Shown: positions 34,058 to 42,177 of the stretch, in pieces
Numbering within the stretch: position 1 is the stretch's first letter
Layout: every line of letters starts with the position of its first letter
Source of the DNA: Leadbetterella lacustris
GTDB taxonomy: Bacteria; Bacteroidota; Bacteroidia; Cytophagales; Spirosomataceae
Assembly (NCBI GenBank): GCA_965234335.1
Contig: OZ248455.1
Span: forward strand, 248,001 to 312,000
DNA length: 64,000 nt
Direction: 5' to 3'
Position numbers and translations under genes: made by a program
The notes under the pieces: generated by a model
The model's database searches: none
What the model saw: the letters and a program-made list of their open reading frames with translations, nothing else
What the model was told of the DNA's origin: nothing

Positions 34058-34695
34058 TCATTTCCACTTTCCTGTTCGTATTATTTTGTCAATATGTCCC
34101 ATAGTTTTCTTGTCCTTACTCAAAAAATGGGCATGAATAAAACTGTCCTTGTGGGTGTAAATTCCTTGGTGTTTTTGAGAGTAGAAAATGAGTGTTTCGC
34201 CTTCTATTTGCTTGATAACCTGATATATCTGATGAGCGAGGCATTACGATATGTGTGGTTAGTTGATTAAATTAACCTTTGATTTTTATCACAAAAGGCC
34301 TTTCAGTGCGATATCCTTTTTCTTTTGCAATGTTCTCAATGTTTTTTTGAAGCTCCTCTAGGTTTCGGCAATTTAGATTTACTTTATACTTTCGCCATTT
34401 CGATACATTGGCATAAACAAAAAAAAGGAGCTTCTATTTACCAGTTTTTTGAAACAATACCTTCACCATTTTGCCCAACTTCACTGAAGTAAGGCACACC
34501 ATCCCAAACGCTTATTTCACCTTGCATTCTACCATAAGGTCCCATACCAAATAGATGTTTTTGTTGGCGATGGAATCTAGGATTATGTGTGCTGCAAAGT
34601 TTTTTTGCCCATTTTGGTCATTGAGCCGATATTTTTAACATTTTGGGCGGAGGTGATAAAAGGAATATTAAGAAGCACGAGAAGGTATTTTTCAT
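34058..34695 (-). pseudogene. Decayed alpha-acetolactate decarboxylase
   Basis: Reading this 'empty' stretch in changing minus-strand frames gives consecutive pieces of one protein: a signal peptide (LLVLLNIPFITSAQNVKNIG), 'AAHIILDSIANK', 'HLFGMGPYGRMQGEISVWDG', 'APFFVYANVSKWRKYKVNL', 'YRTERPFVIKIKG', then 'IYTHKDSFIHAHFLSKDKKT' followed by 'MGHIDKIIR' and a stop at 34058-34060. The order and motifs fit acetolactate decarboxylase (acetolactate to acetoin), including its His-rich metal region. From ATG 34695 the first lesion appears to be one A lost in an A-run; at least two more shifts or stops follow. The gene begins 4 bases after the DinB-like gene. Confidence 0.75.
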
Positions 34696-34699
34696 GATT

Positions 34700-35158
34700 T
34701 TATATTTTTCCATACTTATTGATCATTGCCAGTTGTCCAGCATGGTAGGCTGTATGTGAAACAATTCGGCCAAAAGCCTCAGCTTTGGTTTTTGATCCAA
34801 ATTCTTTGGTGCTTATTTCTGTAATCCAATCCTCATCGGTTTGTTCTTCAATAATACCTAGTAGTGTTTCGAATGAATATTTCACATAGTCTTTTAGTTG
34901 CCCGAGATTTATCCACTCACCAGTGTCATATTTATCCATGACGGTTTTGCCGGTAACTTTTACATCTGTCGCCCCAAATACATTTTTAGCAAAAAGTAAT
35001 TCTACATCGCCTATATGTCGAATCAAAAAGCCTACTGAGTTGACGGATGGTTCTAGTTTTTTTGGCAAATCAGTTTCCATCATACATTCTATTTGATTGG
35101 TGAATCTTGTTCGAGCTTCTTTCCAAAGTTGGATTAAAATCTGTGTTTGAGTTTTCAT
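34700..35158 (-). CDS. DinB-family protein
   Basis: 152 residues, a four-helix bundle of the DinB/DUF664 superfamily. A conserved metal-site His lies in 'GFLIRHIGDVELLFAKNVFG', and two more in 'IVSHTAYHAGQLAMINK' near the C-terminus, the usual HxxxH pair. Bacillithiol- or mycothiol-dependent S-transferases belong to this fold; the function here is unknown. The acetolactate decarboxylase pseudogene follows directly. Confidence 0.88.
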   Translation of the reverse strand: MKTQTQILIQLWKEARTRFTNQIECMMETDLPKKLEPSVNSVGFLIRHIGDVELLFAKNVFGATDVKVTGKTVMDKYDTGEWINLGQLKDYVKYSFETLLGIIEEQTDEDWITEISTKEFGSKTKAEAFGRIVSHTAYHAGQLAMINKYGKI

Positions 35159-35376
35159 AAATTTAAAATTTATCTTTTTTTTAATTTCTAAAGTTACGAA
35201 TGTTACAGAATTGCGTTATGACGGTTATCATAATTGAGTAAAATTACTTTAATCGGATTTTATTTTTAAAATATGACTTGGAATTTAATTTCTAAATTGT
35301 GGTATTTTTTGTTGCTACATATAAAAATTATGAAAAAAAACGTGTTCTTTAGTGAATTTACTAAATCTGTATCGTA

Positions 35377-35388
35377 ATATTGCAATAT
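35377..35388. promoter_or_regulatory. Candidate ArsR operator
   Basis: ATATTGCAATAT is a perfect 12-base palindrome 50 bases before the first gene of the arsenic operon, in an AT-rich region. ArsR-family repressors bind such short palindromes; the match to this operon is inferred from position. Confidence 0.5.
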
Positions 35389-35437
35389 GAAAATATAGTT
35401 ATGTCTATTATCTTTATCTTTTTAATGCTCTTTTTTT

Positions 35438-36085
35438 ATGAATAACCCAGCACCAAATGCAAATGTAATAGATGAAAAAATACTTTCTTATATTGAACAT
35501 AATACACTGGACTTTAGTGTAATAAGTGAAGAAAGAAAGGGAGATTTGGATAAAATAGCGGATTATGTTTCGATGAAAATTAAATCGAATGAAACGCCTG
35601 AATTGGTGTATATCTGTACCCACAATTCGCGAAGAAGTCATTTTGGGCAGATTTGGGGTGCCACAGTAGCCGCTTATTATGGAATATCAAATATAAATAC
35701 TTATTCAGGTGGTACAGAAGCAACAGCTTGTAATGAGCGTTCGGTGGCCGCACTAAAAAGAGTGGGTTTTAAAATAGAAAAAACTACGGAAACCAGCAAC
35801 CCAGTTTATCATATTCAGTACAGTGCTGGTGGTCCGAAACAAATCGCTTTCTCGAAAAAGTATAACGATGAGTCAAATCCGAAAAAAGAATTCTGTGCAA
35901 TAATGACTTGTACAAGTGCTGACGAGTCCTGTCCAGTTGTACTTGGAGCTGCCAAAAGAGTAGCAACACCTTACGACGACCCAAAGGCTTTTGACGGAAC
36001 CGCTGATGAAGCCAAAATGTATGACGAAAGATGCAAGCAAATAGCGACGGAGACCTTTTATGTGTTTTCTAAATTGAAAAAATAA
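35438..36085 (+). CDS. Low-molecular-weight phosphatase-like arsenate reductase
   Basis: 215 residues. The phosphate-binding loop C60-THNSR-R66 (C-x5-R, in YICTHNSRRSH) is that of low-molecular-weight tyrosine phosphatases and the thioredoxin-type ArsC group. Later cysteines (C86 region 'ATACNERS', and 'CAIMTCTSADESC') could serve in resolving disulfides. It is the first gene of an arsenic operon: arsR (one-base TAATG overlap), DUF6428 and ACR3 follow. It is longer than typical ArsC (about 135), as is common in Bacteroidota versions. Confidence 0.88.
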   Translation: MNNPAPNANVIDEKILSYIEHNTLDFSVISEERKGDLDKIADYVSMKIKSNETPELVYICTHNSRRSHFGQIWGATVAAYYGISNINTYSGGTEATACNERSVAALKRVGFKIEKTTETSNPVYHIQYSAGGPKQIAFSKKYNDESNPKKEFCAIMTCTSADESCPVVLGAAKRVATPYDDPKAFDGTADEAKMYDERCKQIATETFYVFSKLKK

Positions 36086-36417
36086 TGGGAATTACCAAAA
36101 CCGAAATATTTACGAGACAACAAAATGAAACGGCTTTGTTGATGAAGGCTCTTGGGCATCCTGCCCGAATTGCCATTGTGGAGTATCTTTTGTCTGTAAA
36201 TGCTTGTATTTGTGGGGATATTGTCAACGAGCTTTCATTGGCTCAACCCACTGTTTCTCAGCATTTAAAAGAGCTTAAGAATGCCGGAATCATAAAGGGG
36301 AGTATTTCGGGAAATGCCATTTGTTACTGTATTGACGAAACTGCCATAGATACACTTCGAGGGTACTTCGTAGGAATATCTGAAATTTTAGAGAAAAAGA
36401 AAAAAATGTGTTGTTAA
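36085..36417 (+). CDS. arsR: ArsR-family metalloregulatory repressor
   Basis: 110 residues, winged helix. The recognition region is 'LSLAQPTVSQHLKELKNAGII'. Helix 3 carries 'NACICGDIV', with two Cys where ArsR proteins have ELCVCDL, and the C-terminus ends MCC, giving further thiols for As(III). It would release DNA when arsenite binds. The gene overlaps the arsenate reductase gene by one base. Confidence 0.93.
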   Translation: MGITKTEIFTRQQNETALLMKALGHPARIAIVEYLLSVNACICGDIVNELSLAQPTVSQHLKELKNAGIIKGSISGNAICYCIDETAIDTLRGYFVGISEILEKKKKMCC

Positions 36418-36435
36418 AAATTAAATGATAGAGAT

Positions 36436-36909
36436 ATGAAACTTTCAGAGATAAAAAAACTGCTTAAAACCGTAGATGCGGTCGATTTTAAATTACAAAA
36501 TGGCGGCATAGTCCCCGAGCATTTTCATGTGACCGAGGTGGGATTGATAACCAAACATTTTATAGATTGTGGCGGAACCGAAAGGATTGAAAAGGTTGCG
36601 AATTTCCAACTTTGGAATGCCAACGACTTTGACCACCGTCTGAAGCCGCAAAAATTATTGAATATAATCGAACTTTCGGAGCGTAAACTGGGCATGGGCG
36701 ATTTGGAGGTAGAAGTTGAATATCAGTCAGATACAATCGGAAAATACGGTTTGGATTTCGATGGTAATAGATTTGTTTTGACTTCTAAAGTTACGGCTTG
36801 TCTGGCATCAGACGCTTGTGGAATACCAACAGAAAAGCTCAAAGTTAATATCGCTGATTTGCAATCTGAGGCACAGGCTGGCTGTACTCCGGGTGGCGGT
36901 TGTTGTTAA
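36436..36909 (+). CDS. DUF6428 protein of the arsenic operon
   Basis: 157 residues. Starts MKLSEIKKLLKTVDAVDFKL, then 'PEHFHVTEVGLITKHFIDCGG'; the C-terminus is thiol-rich ('TACLASDACGIP', and CTPGGGCC at the end). DUF6428 proteins recur in Bacteroidota ars operons, and the C-terminal cysteines suggest arsenite binding (a chaperone role is inference). It sits 18 bases after arsR and 15 bases before ACR3. Confidence 0.82.
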   Translation: MKLSEIKKLLKTVDAVDFKLQNGGIVPEHFHVTEVGLITKHFIDCGGTERIEKVANFQLWNANDFDHRLKPQKLLNIIELSERKLGMGDLEVEVEYQSDTIGKYGLDFDGNRFVLTSKVTACLASDACGIPTEKLKVNIADLQSEAQAGCTPGGGCC

Positions 36910-36924
36910 TAAAATACTTGAAGT

Positions 36925-37986
36925 ATGTCTTCTAATAATTGTGCTCCTAGGGTGGAGAGAAAAAAGCTAGGTTTTTTAGATAGATTTCTAACCCTTTGGA
37001 TATTTTTGGCCATGGCTGTAGGGGTTGGGATTGGGAATTTTTTCCCGTCTTCGAAAGATTTTATCAATTCCTTTTCTTCGGGAACTACCAACATTCCTTT
37101 GGCCATTGGTTTGATACTGATGATGTATCCGCCACTGGCCAAGGTGAAATACGAACAAATGGGTGAAGTCTTTAAAAACACGAAGGTTTTGGGAGCCTCG
37201 CTTTTTTTGAATTGGATTGTAGGGCCAATTTTTATGTTTCTTTTGGCCATTACTTTTTTGCAAGATTATCCTGAATATATGACAGGATTGATACTTATTG
37301 GAATTGCTAGGTGCATAGCTATGGTGGTGGTTTGGAACGATTTGGCAGACGGAAATAGAGAATATGCTGCTGGTTTGATAGCCTTGAACAGTATTTTTCA
37401 GGTGCTTTTGTATAGCGTTTATGCTTATGTTTTTATCACTGTTTTGCCGCCTTATTTTGGATTTAAAGGATTAGAAGTTAATATCAGCATTGCTCAAATC
37501 GCTGAAAGTGTGGGTATATATCTCGGTATTCCGTTTTTATTGGGCATTCTGAGTAGATATTCGCTTATCAAACACAAAGGCGAGGAGTGGTTTAATGGCA
37601 AATATGTGCCTTTTATTTCTCCGATAACTTTAATAGCTCTTCTTTTTACTATTCTGATCATGTTTAGCCTCAAAGGCGAACTCATTGTTCAGATTCCGAT
37701 GGATGTGGTTCGAATAGCGATTCCCTTGGTGATATACTTTTCGGTAATGTTTGTCATAAGTTTTTTTATCGGAAAATACTTCGGTGCAGATTATTCCAAA
37801 AGTACCTCTATTGCTTTTACCGCCACTGGAAACAATTTTGAATTGGCCATTGCAGTAGCCATTGGCGTTTTTGGCATCAACAGTGGTCAAGCCTTTGCGG
37901 GAGTCATCGGTCCGCTGGTAGAAGTTCCTGCCCTGATTGCCTTGGTGAATTTGGCTTTTTGGTTTAGGAAGAAGTATTTTACTTAA
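36925..37986 (+). CDS. acr3: ACR3-family arsenite efflux transporter
   Basis: 353 residues with ten predicted membrane helices. The ACR3 signature with its essential Cys is clear: 'GIARCIAMVVVWNDLADGNREY', as are 'PLAIGLILMMYPPLAKVKYE' and 'TGNNFELAIAVAIGVFG'. It exports arsenite by proton antiport and completes the operon: arsenate is reduced by the first gene's product, then pumped out here. The stop lies 4 bases from the convergent PVC-type gene, without an obvious terminator. Confidence 0.95.
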   Translation: MSSNNCAPRVERKKLGFLDRFLTLWIFLAMAVGVGIGNFFPSSKDFINSFSSGTTNIPLAIGLILMMYPPLAKVKYEQMGEVFKNTKVLGASLFLNWIVGPIFMFLLAITFLQDYPEYMTGLILIGIARCIAMVVVWNDLADGNREYAAGLIALNSIFQVLLYSVYAYVFITVLPPYFGFKGLEVNISIAQIAESVGIYLGIPFLLGILSRYSLIKHKGEEWFNGKYVPFISPITLIALLFTILIMFSLKGELIVQIPMDVVRIAIPLVIYFSVMFVISFFIGKYFGADYSKSTSIAFTATGNNFELAIAVAIGVFGINSGQAFAGVIGPLVEVPALIALVNLAFWFRKKYFT

Positions 37987-37990
37987 ACCA

Positions 37991-40966
37991 TCACTTCAAG
38001 CCCTCCAAATACCCAATCAAGTCCAAATATTGTGTTTCTTTTAGTGGAAAAGCAGGCATAAGCGAGGTTTCCATTTTGTCGGCCGACTTTACTTGGTTCT
38101 TTTTGTAAGCTACTATTTGTGATTGCCCAGGAAGTTTAACCAGATATTGGTCATTGGTTTTGCTGGTGATAATTCCTTGGAATACCGAACCGTCTGTAAG
38201 TGTAATATTGTAGCCTTCGTAGCCAAAACTTATACCTTGACTTGGATTGACGATGGCATTGTAAATACTTTCTTTGGTTAGTTTTTTACCAATTTGGCTC
38301 AACGCTGGACCAAAATCCATGCCGTTGCCATTGACTACATGGCAGGCGGCACAGTACATTCCAAATAATTCTTTGCCTTTAGCTGCATTCCCTTTTTTAT
38401 CCAAGAAATTTGCACTTAAAGTTATTTGTGGTTCCTGAGGTTTACCATATTTCTGCTCAAATTGTACTTTCAGGTCACTGTGGAAGGTTTTACTAAACAC
38501 CACTTTAGCAGCTGGAATAAGTTCTTTGGGTATTTTGTTTATTTTTACTAAATTCCAAAGCTTTACGTCACTTTGGTAGCCTACCATCGCAAGCACAGCC
38601 GCCTCTCTAATTTTGAATGAAAATTTTTTATTTGAAAGTATCAAAATCAACTGTTTAGTTATGACCTCATTGTCCACTAAACCGATTCTTTGTATGGCTT
38701 TGATGGCTTTTGCCTCAACGAGCGGTTTGGCCGTAATTGCTTCTTTGAGTGGTATAACACCAAATAGCTTTGATAGTACCAACGCCGCTTTTTCATAAAC
38801 TGCTGGCTTTTCACTTTCTAAAACAATTTTTTCGAGTCGAGTTCTTTGATTTTTGAGAATATATTTCGCTACGATGTCTATAAAATCTTCATCGCTTTTT
38901 ATTTTTTCAAGAACTTCCGGAAGGATTATATTAAATTCTGGGTTCTGAACGATGGTTTCGTCATCAAAATGTTTGAATATGAGTAAATTTATTTCTTCTG
39001 ATTTTGAGTTTTTCAGGAGTCCTAAAAGTGCTTGGTTTTTGGTATTTTTTTCCTGAAAATCAAACGTTCTAAAATATCGGTAGCTATCATCAATTGTGGA
39101 AGAACTGATGATTTTGGTTAAATATTCTGGTGTTTTGCTGGAACGACTTCTCCAAATGATGTCTTTGGCAGCTTCATCGTTCATCCAGTTTTTATTTTTT
39201 AAAAATGCCTCCAAATATTGATCCCATTGGCCGTCTGCACCGATTCCGATTGCTTCTAAAAACCATTTGTCTTTTGTTTTGTAGCTATTTGCTAGGTTAA
39301 GCCAAGCTTGCCGATTATCTGTTTTGTAGATAGCTGAGCCTACGGCTTGTTTTACTTGGAAAGAATCGTCAGAGGCCATTTTGGCAAGAAAGGAGCTATT
39401 GTTTTCCTTTTTTGCCATTCTTACTGCAGCTGCCCTGATTTGCTCATTTGTATTTTTACTGGCTTCCAAAACATACTTTTCATCCAATTTAGAAAGTAAC
39501 CAATAGGCTCTTACTTTAAAAACGGGATTAGTCGATTTTGAAAGTTTTACTAATTCATTTTCTGCTCTTTTACCAAATTTTGACAAAGCCGAATAAGCTA
39601 AGTATCTCACAGAGTTAGAAGGATTCTGTAATGCTTCTATACAAGAACTGACAGACTTGAAATCGTAGGTTGGTATTTTGTAATCGGCCTTATTACTGGT
39701 TAATCTGTATATTCTACCTTTTTCTAAATCGCCGATGAAGTGGCCACCCACGCCTGAGTCGTACCAGTCGGCTACGAAAACGGAGCCGTCGGGTGCAGCA
39801 CAAATGTCCGAAGGCCGAAACCACATGTCTTTTTGAGTGGCGTCAAGAATTAAATTCTGATTTACGGTGTAACCCGCTCCTGAATTTATTCTTTCGTAAC
39901 TCGACACATCGTTGGTGCCCGCATCGGCCAGAAAAAGCATATTTCTGTATTTTTCTGGAAGTAAAGAGCCTTCATAAATAAAAATGCCTGTAGGGGAGCC
40001 ATAGCCCGTAACTTTAAGATTAGGAATCACCCCAGGGTCGTTTTGGTGCCAATGTTGGTTATAAACAGAATCTTCAAGATTCGTGCGATTTACACGCCAG
40101 TCGGCTCCTGTCATTTCGTCTTTATAGCCATAGTTGCCGCCAGGCATTACGAAGTTTATTCGGTTGGCTTTTTTGCCGTCATCGTCATTGTCTGATTGCC
40201 AAATTCTTCCGTAGGAATCGACGCAGAGTTCGTAGTTATTTCTAAAATTCCAAGCCAAAACTTCGAAGTTTTTACCATCCACATCACATCTCAGAGCCAT
40301 TCCGTCTTGAAAAGGGGCTTTGGTTTGGCCAATGACCCTTCCGTAAATATCTTTAATGGGTTGGTTATTTTTGTCCAAAAGACCTTCGCCGAAGTTGCCG
40401 AAGTTAAAGTAGAGCTTTCCATCTGGCCCAAAAACGCAGGAATGCACACCATGGTCGCTTTGTAAGCCAGCGGAGGTTTTAAAAAGCACTTCTTTTTTGT
40501 CAGGGATGTCGTCACCATTTTCGTCTATAAAAACGAAAACATTCGGGCTGCAGGATACTATGATTTTATTTCCCAAAACGGTAATTCCAAGTGCAGAATT
40601 GATGTCTTCACCTTGATAAAAAACCTTGGTTTTGTCCGATTTCCCATCACCATTGGTGTCTTCTAAAATCAGAATTTTGTCACCTTTTTTGTTGTAAGGA
40701 ATATTGTTTACATCGTTTCGGTAATTATATGCTTCGCAAATCCAGATTCTACCTTTGTGGTCAATGTCCATGTTGGTAGGATTGAACAGGTCGGGTTCGG
40801 AGGCGAAAAGGTTCAATTGCAGCTTATTGTCTTTCACTTCTATTCCCTCCAATGTAATGTGTTCTTTGGTATTACCCTCCGGAAAACGGTCAAAGGAGGT
40901 TTCTTTGCCTTTTTGACAGGCAAAGGTAATCAAGCAAATAAAGGAAATTATAAGATTCTTAGGCAT
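37991..40966 (-). CDS. PVC-type membrane-bound dehydrogenase with HEAT repeats and cytochrome c
   Basis: 991 residues from ATG 40966 (a TTG six codons upstream is possible). Lipoprotein signal MPKNLIISFICLITFAC. Residues about 35-430 form a beta-propeller of the PVC-type dehydrogenase family ('NPTNMDIDHKGRIWICEAYNYR', 'FVADWYDSGVGGHFIGDLEKGRIYRL'). Residues about 440-830 are HEAT-like helical repeats. A C-terminal class I cytochrome has heme motif C872-AAC875-H876. Such proteins are abundant in Planctomycetes and are believed to oxidise sugars or similar; no substrate is known. It is last on the minus strand of a PVC-type cluster. Confidence 0.88.
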   Translation of the reverse strand: MPKNLIISFICLITFACQKGKETSFDRFPEGNTKEHITLEGIEVKDNKLQLNLFASEPDLFNPTNMDIDHKGRIWICEAYNYRNDVNNIPYNKKGDKILILEDTNGDGKSDKTKVFYQGEDINSALGITVLGNKIIVSCSPNVFVFIDENGDDIPDKKEVLFKTSAGLQSDHGVHSCVFGPDGKLYFNFGNFGEGLLDKNNQPIKDIYGRVIGQTKAPFQDGMALRCDVDGKNFEVLAWNFRNNYELCVDSYGRIWQSDNDDDGKKANRINFVMPGGNYGYKDEMTGADWRVNRTNLEDSVYNQHWHQNDPGVIPNLKVTGYGSPTGIFIYEGSLLPEKYRNMLFLADAGTNDVSSYERINSGAGYTVNQNLILDATQKDMWFRPSDICAAPDGSVFVADWYDSGVGGHFIGDLEKGRIYRLTSNKADYKIPTYDFKSVSSCIEALQNPSNSVRYLAYSALSKFGKRAENELVKLSKSTNPVFKVRAYWLLSKLDEKYVLEASKNTNEQIRAAAVRMAKKENNSSFLAKMASDDSFQVKQAVGSAIYKTDNRQAWLNLANSYKTKDKWFLEAIGIGADGQWDQYLEAFLKNKNWMNDEAAKDIIWRSRSSKTPEYLTKIISSSTIDDSYRYFRTFDFQEKNTKNQALLGLLKNSKSEEINLLIFKHFDDETIVQNPEFNIILPEVLEKIKSDEDFIDIVAKYILKNQRTRLEKIVLESEKPAVYEKAALVLSKLFGVIPLKEAITAKPLVEAKAIKAIQRIGLVDNEVITKQLILILSNKKFSFKIREAAVLAMVGYQSDVKLWNLVKINKIPKELIPAAKVVFSKTFHSDLKVQFEQKYGKPQEPQITLSANFLDKKGNAAKGKELFGMYCAACHVVNGNGMDFGPALSQIGKKLTKESIYNAIVNPSQGISFGYEGYNITLTDGSVFQGIITSKTNDQYLVKLPGQSQIVAYKKNQVKSADKMETSLMPAFPLKETQYLDLIGYLEGLK

Positions 40967-41073
40967 ATTATCATTCCGTTTCAAAAGAAACGAAGATTTG
41001 TATCAAAAGTTTATGCAAATGTAGTTTTAGATATACATTAAAGCAATTGTGAGTCCTTATGATTTCACTTAAG

Positions 41074-42135
41074 TCAGTCGATATTTTTTTTGATAATGGT
41101 GATCAACTCAGACTTTTTAGAGAACAAATCTTCCAACAAAATTCTCTGATTTTTGGCCCTATTGAGGTTGTGTTCAGTGTATTTTATAGGGTAATAAGTG
41201 TCATTATTGAGGTAATCTGTCAGAAAACGCAGTCCTTGCATATAAATCATAAACGGCCCAGCAAAGAATAAATTTTCTTTTTCGGCTGGTGTTATTAAAG
41301 ATTTCATTTGACTCAAATAACCAGTCATGAGTGCTTCAAAATACTCAGTGCGGACTTTAATTTTATCAAAATCAGTACTTTCTTCTGATTCTTCGCAGGT
41401 ATAAGTTCTCACCATGTCGCCAATATCGGATATTATTTTACCGGGCATCAAGGTGTCTAAATCACACACACAAAGGCTTTTGTTATTAGTTTTATCAAAC
41501 AAGACATTGTTGATTTTAGTATCATGGTGGATCATTCGGGTCGGATATTCATGGTTTTGAATGATATTTTGATAAACATCTACCAATTGTCTTTGACTTT
41601 TTATGAATTCAATTTCCTCTGCGACTTCTTGAATTCGATTTTGATTTCCGTTTAACAGAGATTCCTCAAATTGTTGATAACGCCAAGCCAAATCATGAAA
41701 ACCAGGGATACTTGCTTGTAAACCATCCAAGGGCATGAAATGAAGATTTTTAGTCAATAATCCAAAAGCTTTTCCAGCCTCGTAGGCCATTTGTGGTTCT
41801 GAAACGCTGTTGATGGAATAAGAATTTGAAACAAATGGACTCAATCGCCAATACTCGCCATCAACTACGGCTAACTCTTCTTCGCTTGTGGTTTTAATTT
41901 GGTGGATAAATAGATATTCTGGGTGGTTTTTGGCCAGATAATCAGAAGTATTCCCAATATTTTTGGCGATAATTTGAGGTTCTTTAAATACATTAATGTT
42001 TATTTTTTGTAAAACAAACTGCCTGTTATCAGAAATTGAATCTAATAAAAAAGTACTATTAATGTGCCCAGAACCGAAAGGTTTGTAAGTGTAATGATTA
42101 GATTCGAGTCCAAATAGCGTTAATATGTGTTCCAA
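41074..42135 (-). CDS. Aminoglycoside phosphotransferase-fold kinase
   Basis: 353 residues. Motifs: 'GSGHINSTFLL' (nucleotide loop), the Lys-type 'QFVLQKIN', the Brenner-type 'MIHHDTKINNVLFDK' and 'CVCDLDTLMPGKIISDIGDMVR' (metal-binding Asp). The layout is close to N-acetylhexosamine 1-kinase-like APH proteins (residue 'DxxxMPG...DxGD'), so a sugar kinase is more likely than an antibiotic kinase; this is inference. It lies inside the PVC-type block on the same strand, 107 bases before the dehydrogenase gene. Confidence 0.85.
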   Translation of the reverse strand: MEHILTLFGLESNHYTYKPFGSGHINSTFLLDSISDNRQFVLQKININVFKEPQIIAKNIGNTSDYLAKNHPEYLFIHQIKTTSEEELAVVDGEYWRLSPFVSNSYSINSVSEPQMAYEAGKAFGLLTKNLHFMPLDGLQASIPGFHDLAWRYQQFEESLLNGNQNRIQEVAEEIEFIKSQRQLVDVYQNIIQNHEYPTRMIHHDTKINNVLFDKTNNKSLCVCDLDTLMPGKIISDIGDMVRTYTCEESEESTDFDKIKVRTEYFEALMTGYLSQMKSLITPAEKENLFFAGPFMIYMQGLRFLTDYLNNDTYYPIKYTEHNLNRAKNQRILLEDLFSKKSELITIIKKNID

Positions 42136-42177
42136 ATCGAAGTTTTTTATTCAAAGGTAAGGGTTTCTGAATTTTTT

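Noticed and set aside
41074..42135. Antibiotic-resistance phosphotransferase
   Set aside because: The APH fold alone does not imply resistance; motifs are closer to hexosamine kinases and the setting is metabolic.
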